From contig JAUMYU010000002.1 of assembly GCA_030528485.1 (NCBI GenBank), positions 1 to 58,581 on the forward strand: a DNA stretch of 58,581 bases. Direction: 5' to 3'. Each line of letters begins with the position of its first letter. Positions within the stretch are counted from its first letter, which is position 1. The DNA is from Comamonadaceae bacterium. Lineage in GTDB: Bacteria > Pseudomonadota > Gammaproteobacteria > Burkholderiales > Burkholderiaceae_C. Of this stretch, positions 53,817 through 58,581 are shown one piece after another. The notes beneath the pieces were generated by a model that saw nothing but the letters and a program-made list of their open reading frames with translations, had not been told where the DNA came from and did no database searches. The position numbers and the translations under genes were made by a program.

Positions 53817-54542
53817 TTAAATAGCTTGCCCCGCCACAAGCGCCGCTTGCTCGCCTGCGGCGACATGGCGCGGCGGCGTTGGCAGGGCCTGCAAATGGCC
53901 CACATCGCCCCAGGCCAGCAGGCGCAGGCGCTGGGGCGTCCACAGCATGCGGTGGATGGAGGTGTTGTCGATCGCCCACGTGCGCGGGGCATCCAAGGGC
54001 AAGCCCGTCGCCTGGCGGTACAACGTATCAAGCACGCCGCCGTGGCTGACGATGGCGATGTGCCCGCCCAGGTGCGCGGCGGCCAGGGTGGCGATGGCAG
54101 CCAGCACGCGCGCCTGCAATTGCAGCAGGCTTTCACCCTCGGGCGGCTGGTAGTGCGGATCGCGGGCGTGAAAAGCCTGGGCCTGCTCCGGCGCTTGCGT
54201 GCGCAGGCCCTCCAGCGTCAGGCCCTGCCAGCGGCCGAAGTGGCGCTCGCGCAAACCTGCATGGGCCTGCAAAGGCTTGTGGCTGCGCTGGTGCAGCGCC
54301 TGGGCGGTTTGCCACGCGCGAGCCAGGTCGCTGCTGTAGATGGCGTCGATATCGCTGTCGGCCAGCGCCTGGGCCATGCACTGGGCCTGGGCCAGGCCCA
54401 GGGGGTTGAGCGGCACATCGGTATGGCCCTGGATGCGCCGATCCCGGTTCCACGCCGTTGCGCCGTGGCGGATGAGGGTCAGGCGGGTGCTGGCGTGCGG
54501 GGCGGGCACGGCGTGGGCATGCGATACATCTTGGGTGGACAT
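53817..54542 (-). CDS. Histidine phosphatase (phosphoglycerate-mutase-like)
   Basis: 241 residues. The phospho-histidine motif is TLIRHGATAWN (His26), with RIQGHTDVPLNPLG, YSSDLARAWQTAQAL, LRERHFGRWQG and the second His in IVSHGGVLDTLYR. This is the GpmB/CobC group. CobC (alpha-ribazole phosphatase) would fit the cobalamin genes elsewhere in the window, but nothing here decides between that and a general sugar phosphatase. ATG at 54542 is chosen over a longer frame by alignment. Confidence 0.85.
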   Translation of the reverse strand: MSTQDVSHAHAVPAPHASTRLTLIRHGATAWNRDRRIQGHTDVPLNPLGLAQAQCMAQALADSDIDAIYSSDLARAWQTAQALHQRSHKPLQAHAGLRERHFGRWQGLTLEGLRTQAPEQAQAFHARDPHYQPPEGESLLQLQARVLAAIATLAAAHLGGHIAIVSHGGVLDTLYRQATGLPLDAPRTWAIDNTSIHRMLWTPQRLRLLAWGDVGHLQALPTPPRHVAAGEQAALVAGQAI

Positions 54543-54720
54543 GGGGTGTGATGAGAGAGCAAGGAAGAAGCAACGGAGGAAGCCATCAAAGTCAACACCA
54601 TAGCGGTGCGAAGAAAAGGCACTGTGCCAGATCCGCGCTGGTGGGCAGCGCAGCTTCACCGATAATCCAAAGCTTTGCCAGCGCGCACTGGCTGTAGGCC
54701 CACCGCTGTGGGCCGCCCCA

Positions 54721-54826
54721 AAAATTCCATTTCAAAAAATAACAAAAAGAAAAAAATACACCTGTTTCGGCACGACTGCATTGAAATGGGTTTTCTTGGA
54801 ATTTCCTTTGATTTGAAAGATAAAGC
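54721..54826. repeat. AT-rich intergenic repeat, copy 17 (composite)
   Basis: CCATTTCAA (54727-54735) / TTGAAATGG (54781-54789) around TTTCGGCACG. A second right end TTCCTTTGATTTGAAAG follows. It may be two copies fused. It lies between divergent genes, 10 bp before the DctM start. The rest of the 293-bp gap (54543-54720) shows a hairpin GGCCCAC / GTGGGCC at 54697-54714 and no gene. Confidence 0.75.
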
Positions 54827-54835
54827 GAAGCCGCC

Positions 54836-56110
54836 ATGTCCCAATTGATGATCGTTTCAATGCTGATCTTCTTCGCCTTGTCGCTGCCTGTGGCGGTGGC
54901 TATTGGTTTGGCGAGCCTGACGGGGATTGCGTTCGCAGGCATCAACTGGCTGGTGTTTCCGCAGCAAATTTTTGCCGCGCTGGACAAGTTCCCGCTCATG
55001 GCCATCCCCTTTTTCATCCTGGCCGGGCATTTGATGGAGGCGGGCGGCATCTCCCAGCGCATGGTGGATTTCGCCAAAAGCCTGGTGGGCGGCATCCAGG
55101 GCGGCCTGGCCATGACCTGCGTGCTCACCTGCATGATTTTTGCGGCCGTGGCCGGCTCCAGCGTAGCCACCACCTTTGCGGTCGGCGCCATCCTCATCCC
55201 CGCGATGGTGCGCCACGGCTACCCCACGCCGTTTGCGGCTTCGCTGCAAGCCACCGGCGCGGAGCTGGGCGTCATCATCCCGCCTTCGGTGCCGATGATT
55301 TTGTATGCCGTCTCCACCGAGACTTCCACTGGCGAAGTGTTTATCGGCGGCGTCCTGCCGGGCCTGCTCATCAGCGGCGCGCTGATGCTTTACGTGTGGT
55401 GGTACGCCCGCTGCCACGGGCTGGGCCAGCGCGATGGCGAGGATCGCCTGCCGGTGCCGACGGCGCTGGCGCGCTCCTGGCTGGCACTGCTAATGCCCGT
55501 CATCATCCTGGGCGGCATTTACGGCGGCGTTTTCACGCCGACGGAGGCGTCCGTTGTCGCCGTGGTGTATGCGCTGGCGCTGGGTTTGTTTGTTTACCGC
55601 ACGCTGCGCTTTCGTGCGCTGGGGCAGGTGTTTCACCGCGCGGTGGTGGGCACGGCCGTCATCATGTTCATCATCGCCAATGCGGGGGTATTCAGCTTTT
55701 TGCTCAACCGCGCAGGTGTGCCCGATGCCCTGGGGCAGTGGCTGGGCAGCCTGTTCGAGAGCAAATACCTGTTTTTGCTGGGCCTGAACGTGGCGCTGCT
55801 GGTCATCGGCATGTTCATCGAGACCTCGGCCTCCATCGTCGTGCTGGCGCCGCTGCTGATGCCGGTGGCGCAGCAGTTCGGCATCGATCCGGTGCACTTT
55901 GGCATCATCATGATCGTCAACCTGGCGCTGGGCATGGTCACGCCGCCCATGGGGGTGAACCTGTTTGCCGCCTGTGCCATCGCGCGCATTTCGCTGGAGC
56001 AAATGGTGCGCCCGCTACTGCCCTTCGTGGCGCTGGTGCTGGGCTGCCTGATGCTGATTACCTACGTGCCTGCGCTGTCGCTGCTGCTGCGCGACTGGGT
56101 GTATCGCTGA
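54836..56110 (+). CDS. TRAP transporter large permease subunit DctM (orphan)
   Basis: 424 residues, about 12 membrane helices. The DctM family shows FPLMAIPFFILAGHLMEAGG, AAVAGSSVATTFAVG, IIPPSVPMILYAVSTETSTG, FTPTEASVVAVVYAL and LALGMVTPPMGVNLF. It is the main permease of a tripartite ATP-independent periplasmic transporter for organic acids. It needs a small DctQ subunit and a periplasmic DctP. Neither is adjacent: upstream is a composite repeat and a divergent phosphatase, downstream is aat. The substrate is unknown. Confidence 0.92.
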   Translation: MSQLMIVSMLIFFALSLPVAVAIGLASLTGIAFAGINWLVFPQQIFAALDKFPLMAIPFFILAGHLMEAGGISQRMVDFAKSLVGGIQGGLAMTCVLTCMIFAAVAGSSVATTFAVGAILIPAMVRHGYPTPFAASLQATGAELGVIIPPSVPMILYAVSTETSTGEVFIGGVLPGLLISGALMLYVWWYARCHGLGQRDGEDRLPVPTALARSWLALLMPVIILGGIYGGVFTPTEASVVAVVYALALGLFVYRTLRFRALGQVFHRAVVGTAVIMFIIANAGVFSFLLNRAGVPDALGQWLGSLFESKYLFLLGLNVALLVIGMFIETSASIVVLAPLLMPVAQQFGIDPVHFGIIMIVNLALGMVTPPMGVNLFAACAIARISLEQMVRPLLPFVALVLGCLMLITYVPALSLLLRDWVYR

Positions 56111-56166
56111 TTGGCCGCCCCCTGCTTTCTCCGTCTTTTCGCCTGCCGCTCTCGCTGCCAGCCCTC

Positions 56167-56913
56167 ATGTCCGAACGCTTGCGCCCGCCATTTGCCATCT
56201 TGCGCCCTGGCGACCCCTTCCCCGACTACGGCTCGGTGACGGAAGCGCAAGGGCCGCTGGCCATTGGCGGCGATCTTTCCACTACGACGCTCAAGGCGGC
56301 CTACAGCCGCGGGATTTTTCCCTGGTTCAGCGAACCGCCTGTCATGTGGTGGTCGCTCAATCCGCGCATGGTGCTGCGCACCGAGGCTTTTCGCTTGCAC
56401 ACATCACTGCGCAAAACCATCGCCCGGTTGCACCGCAGTGGCCGTTTGCATATCCGCATGGACCACGACGTCGCCAGCGTGCTCGCCCACTGCGCGCATA
56501 TCGCACGCCCCGGGCAGGATGGCACCTGGCTCAATCGTCATATGCAACGCGCGTATCTGGACTGGCACGCCGCAGGGCATGTGCACAGTGTGGAGACATG
56601 GCTTGACGGCCAGCTCGCTGGCGGGCTGTATTGCGTGAACATCGGCCAGGCGGTGTTTGGCGAATCCATGTTCAGCCTGCAACGCGATGCGTCCAAAATC
56701 GCCTTGGCCGCCCTGGTGGCCTTTTGCCGCAAGCACGGCATCGGCTGGATCGATTGCCAGCAAAACACGCCGCACTTGGCCTCGCTGGGCGCCGGGGAAA
56801 TCCAGCGCACTGGCTTTTTGCACATGCTGCGCCACAGCCTGACGCAACCCGCGCCCGTCTGGCAATGGTCGGCACAAGATTGGCGCTGGTTGACGCCAAG
56901 CATTACCGCTTAG
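56167..56913 (+). CDS. aat: Leucyl/phenylalanyl-tRNA-protein transferase
   Basis: 248 residues. GPLAIGGDLSTTTLKAAYSRGIFPW, SLNPRMVLRTEAFRLH, HSVETWLDGQLAGGLYCVNIG and FGESMFSLQRDASKIAL are all conserved Aat blocks. It adds Leu or Phe to proteins with N-terminal Arg or Lys for degradation by ClpAP. The ATG at 56167 is 56 bp after the DctM stop. The Arg-tRNA transferase (bpt) that often follows aat in this group is not present; repeat copy 18 follows instead. Confidence 0.95.
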   Translation: MSERLRPPFAILRPGDPFPDYGSVTEAQGPLAIGGDLSTTTLKAAYSRGIFPWFSEPPVMWWSLNPRMVLRTEAFRLHTSLRKTIARLHRSGRLHIRMDHDVASVLAHCAHIARPGQDGTWLNRHMQRAYLDWHAAGHVHSVETWLDGQLAGGLYCVNIGQAVFGESMFSLQRDASKIALAALVAFCRKHGIGWIDCQQNTPHLASLGAGEIQRTGFLHMLRHSLTQPAPVWQWSAQDWRWLTPSITA

Positions 56914-56933
56914 GCCCGCCAAAGGGGAGATTG

Positions 56934-57009
56934 ATTACAAATCAAAAAATAAAAAATAGCCGTTTTCGGCAGTATTGCACTTAAATTAAAAATACATTGA
57001 TTTGGAATC
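56934..57009. repeat. AT-rich intergenic repeat, copy 18
   Basis: CAAATCA (56938-56944) / TGATTTG (56998-57004), with core TTTTCGGCAGTATTGC. Its right end GGAATCA contains the stop codon of the PepSY gene. Confidence 0.82.
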
Positions 57010-57412
57010 ATGGCGAATCCCCCAACAACGCCACAATGGGCGGGGCGGGGTCGGCATCAGGGGCTTGGGCAACGGTTTCACAGTTTTCCTGCACTTCTCG
57101 CACCACCTTGCCTGAAGCCGCCTCGAACCACACATCCACACGCTCGCCTTGGTTGTTGACGGCTACGGCGCGCCAATTACGGCCATGCACGCGAATCCCA
57201 TGCACACGTCCATAGCCGACCTTCTCCAAGGCCAGGCGCACTTGCAACGGTGTCATCGGGTGTTGCGTTCCGGGATCGACGCTCGCCTGCGCAACCGCCG
57301 TTTGACGCAGGCAACGTCTTTTTTCCGCAAACACCGCAGCCGAGAAAACAAATGCAATCACGACGATTACACCCAGCATGCCAATAGAAACTGTCCTGGG
57401 GAGAGATCCCAT
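57008..57412 (-). CDS. PepSY-like repeat protein, one module
   Basis: 134 residues. An N-terminal membrane helix (about 8-30, SIGMLGVIVVIAFVFSAAVFA) may be a signal peptide or anchor. One PepSY-like module follows: RLALEKVGYGRVHGIRVHGR, NWRAVAVNNQGERVDVWFEA, SGKVVREV. The GY..VH, W.A.AVN..G..VD and G.V.RE pattern is shared with the two genes upstream. Third gene of a tandem set with 18-61 bp gaps. Probably exported. The role is unknown. Confidence 0.75.
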   Translation of the reverse strand: MGSLPRTVSIGMLGVIVVIAFVFSAAVFAEKRRCLRQTAVAQASVDPGTQHPMTPLQVRLALEKVGYGRVHGIRVHGRNWRAVAVNNQGERVDVWFEAASGKVVREVQENCETVAQAPDADPAPPIVALLGDSP

Positions 57413-57430
57413 ATTGCGCGCAGTTACGGC

Positions 57431-57943
57431 TTAATCGTCCCTGCGCTCTCGCAGCACGGCTCCCGTATGGGGATCGATGCGCAAATCCACGCGCTGCCCT
57501 GCTTTGTTCACGGCATCGGCCTCCCAATAGCCGTCGTCGTCGTAGTCCACATCATGGATGCCTGTGTAACCCGCTTTTTCCAACCGCGCGCGCACCTGCT
57601 CCGCCGTCAAGGAAGGCGCTGCCGCACGGGCCGGTTGCCGGGCCAAAGGCGTGGGCTGCACAGCATCGCGGCGCGATGAGCGCACTGCATCGTCATCGGG
57701 TTGCTCACGCAACACCGCACCTGTGCGCGGATCCACGCGCAAGTCCACAGGCTGCCCAGCGGCGTTGACGGCATCGGCCTCCCAATAGCCATCGTCGTCA
57801 TAGTCCAGGTCGTGCACGTGGGTGTAACCCGCTTTCTCCAGCGCGCCACGCACTTGTTCGGCATTCAAACCCGAAGCGTACGCCGCAGGCAGCGCCACCA
57901 AACTTGCACTCAAAACCCACAAGGCCAAAGGTTTCACGGTCAT
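57431..57943 (-). CDS. PepSY-like repeat protein, two modules
   Basis: 170 residues. A signal peptide ends near AAYASG. Two nearly identical modules of about 70 residues follow: module 1 GYTHVHDLDYDDDGYWEADA, module 2 GYTGIHDVDYDDDGYWEADA, each with VNxxGQxVDLR.DP.TGAVLRE. The closeness of the two modules suggests a recent duplication; it is also visible in the DNA (57515-57575 and 57775-57835). The acidic runs DYDDDGY may bind metal ions. GGAGGG precedes the ATG at 57943. Periplasmic by prediction. Confidence 0.8.
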   Translation of the reverse strand: MTVKPLALWVLSASLVALPAAYASGLNAEQVRGALEKAGYTHVHDLDYDDDGYWEADAVNAAGQPVDLRVDPRTGAVLREQPDDDAVRSSRRDAVQPTPLARQPARAAAPSLTAEQVRARLEKAGYTGIHDVDYDDDGYWEADAVNKAGQRVDLRIDPHTGAVLRERRDD

Positions 57944-58004
57944 TTCCCTCCATATATCGGCTTTTTTCAAAACTTTTTCACTTCCCGCTCGAAAGCGGCT
58001 GCAC

Positions 58005-58581
58005 TCAGTCATCCAGGCGCTCGCGCACAACTGCACCGGTGAATGGATCGACACGCACGTCCACACGTTGGCCTACGGCGTTGACCGCTTCCGCTTCCCA
58101 GTGGCCGCCTTCAAACTCCAGATCGTGAATGTGGCGATAGCCTGCATTGGCCAGCGCAGCGTAGATTTGCTGTGCAGTCAACAGCGGGTTGCCCACGCCG
58201 GGCACCACCGATCCCAAGCCATCAATCCTGTCGCTCAGCACTTCCAGCGTGAGCGGGTGCAGCACCAATTCGACTTCAAAGCCAGCGAGGTTGCGCGCTT
58301 CCGCCTTCCAGAAGCCATCGTCCATTTCCACATCGTGTACGTTGCGATAGCCCAGGTTGTACAAATGCTGGGTCACGCGCTGCCAGCCCACTTGGGCGGC
58401 GGTTGCCGCAGTCACTTCGCTCACGCGGTTGTGCGCATCCAGCAGCAAATCGACACGTGCGCCAGCCATCGTGGTGCCTTCGGCCGTCCAGACGCCATGA
58501 CGCAGCTCCAGATCGTAAACAGCCTGGTAGCCCTGGGCCTGGAACGCCTGCAAGGCCTCGGCAGCATTGGAGGCCGCCTGG
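58005..58581 (-). CDS. PepSY-like repeat protein, at least three modules (runs off right edge)
   Basis: The frame stays open to the right edge, so the start is missing. At least three modules are in view: LQAFQAQGYQAVYDLELRHG, LYNLGYRNVHDVEMDDGFWK and YAALANAGYRHIHDLEFEGG. Each shares GY.xVHD(L/V)E, (W/F)xAEA.N..G and VD...D. They are more diverged from one another than in the next gene. Same family as the two genes downstream. It is the first known gene of the set; function unknown. Confidence 0.78.
   Translation of the reverse strand, partial: QAASNAAEALQAFQAQGYQAVYDLELRHGVWTAEGTTMAGARVDLLLDAHNRVSEVTAATAAQVGWQRVTQHLYNLGYRNVHDVEMDDGFWKAEARNLAGFEVELVLHPLTLEVLSDRIDGLGSVVPGVGNPLLTAQQIYAALANAGYRHIHDLEFEGGHWEAEAVNAVGQRVDVRVDPFTGAVVRERLDD

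Overview
The window is GC-rich, densely coded chromosome of a beta-proteobacterium, most likely order Burkholderiales and Comamonadaceae-like. The evidence is the family-level look of almost every protein (Bug-type tripartite-tricarboxylate receptor, fimV beside truA, RibB with a degenerate GTP cyclohydrolase half, phasin-like protein, hrcA, an ArgA with kinase-like and GNAT halves) and the codon bias. I see no transposase, phage gene, rRNA, tRNA or CRISPR array.

Layout, left to right. 1-11 kb: the start of dnaE (minus, runs off the left edge), the RNA-repair pair rtcB-prfH, two envelope lipoproteins (DUF4398 and OmpA-like), divergent gspC/gspG, orn, dapA, bamC, a metallo-beta-lactamase-fold hydrolase, an orphan OmpR-type response regulator and a small HMA metal-binding protein. 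11-15 kb: an operon of trypsin-like protease, FHA-domain membrane protein, Maf and an RsmI-like methyltransferase. 15-28 kb: truA, fimV, a cNMP/CBS/DUF294 protein, a Sir2 deacylase, dnaG, a Bug receptor, cobS and cobT. 28.5-33.6 kb: a seven-gene minus-strand cluster (roadblock/LC7, Aer-like PAS, PhnD-like protein without a signal peptide, two unrecognised proteins, a small GTPase and a further unrecognised protein). It looks like a roadblock-GTPase signalling module. 34-44.9 kb: tyrS, an M23 peptidase behind a probable small RNA or attenuator, a truncated manC, hrcA, a patatin, argA, nusB-ribH-ribB and a phasin. 45-58.6 kb: gap, a GST, rpsO-pnp-tpiA-secG, a GT39-like membrane protein, a histidine phosphatase, an orphan TRAP DctM subunit, aat and a tandem set of PepSY-repeat genes that runs off the right edge.

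The most striking feature is not a gene. An AT-rich repeat of about 75-85 bp occurs about 19 times in gaps between transcription units, roughly one per 3 kb, and never inside a recognised gene (copy ends sometimes touch a stop codon). Each copy has terminal inverted repeats (AATCAAAAGGAAA / TTTCCTTTTGATT type) around a core with TGCCRAAA or its complement TTTYGGCA, usually in a second, inner hairpin. In several copies both arms have changed together, which keeps the pairing. The family was found by eye, so copy limits are approximate.

Genes that work together: rtcB with prfH (repair and rescue of damaged ribosomes), gspC with gspG (type II secretion), ribB-ribH-nusB, rpsO-pnp, tpiA with gap (triose-phosphate step of glycolysis), cobS with cobT (nucleotide-loop assembly of cobalamin), and the roadblock/GTPase cluster.
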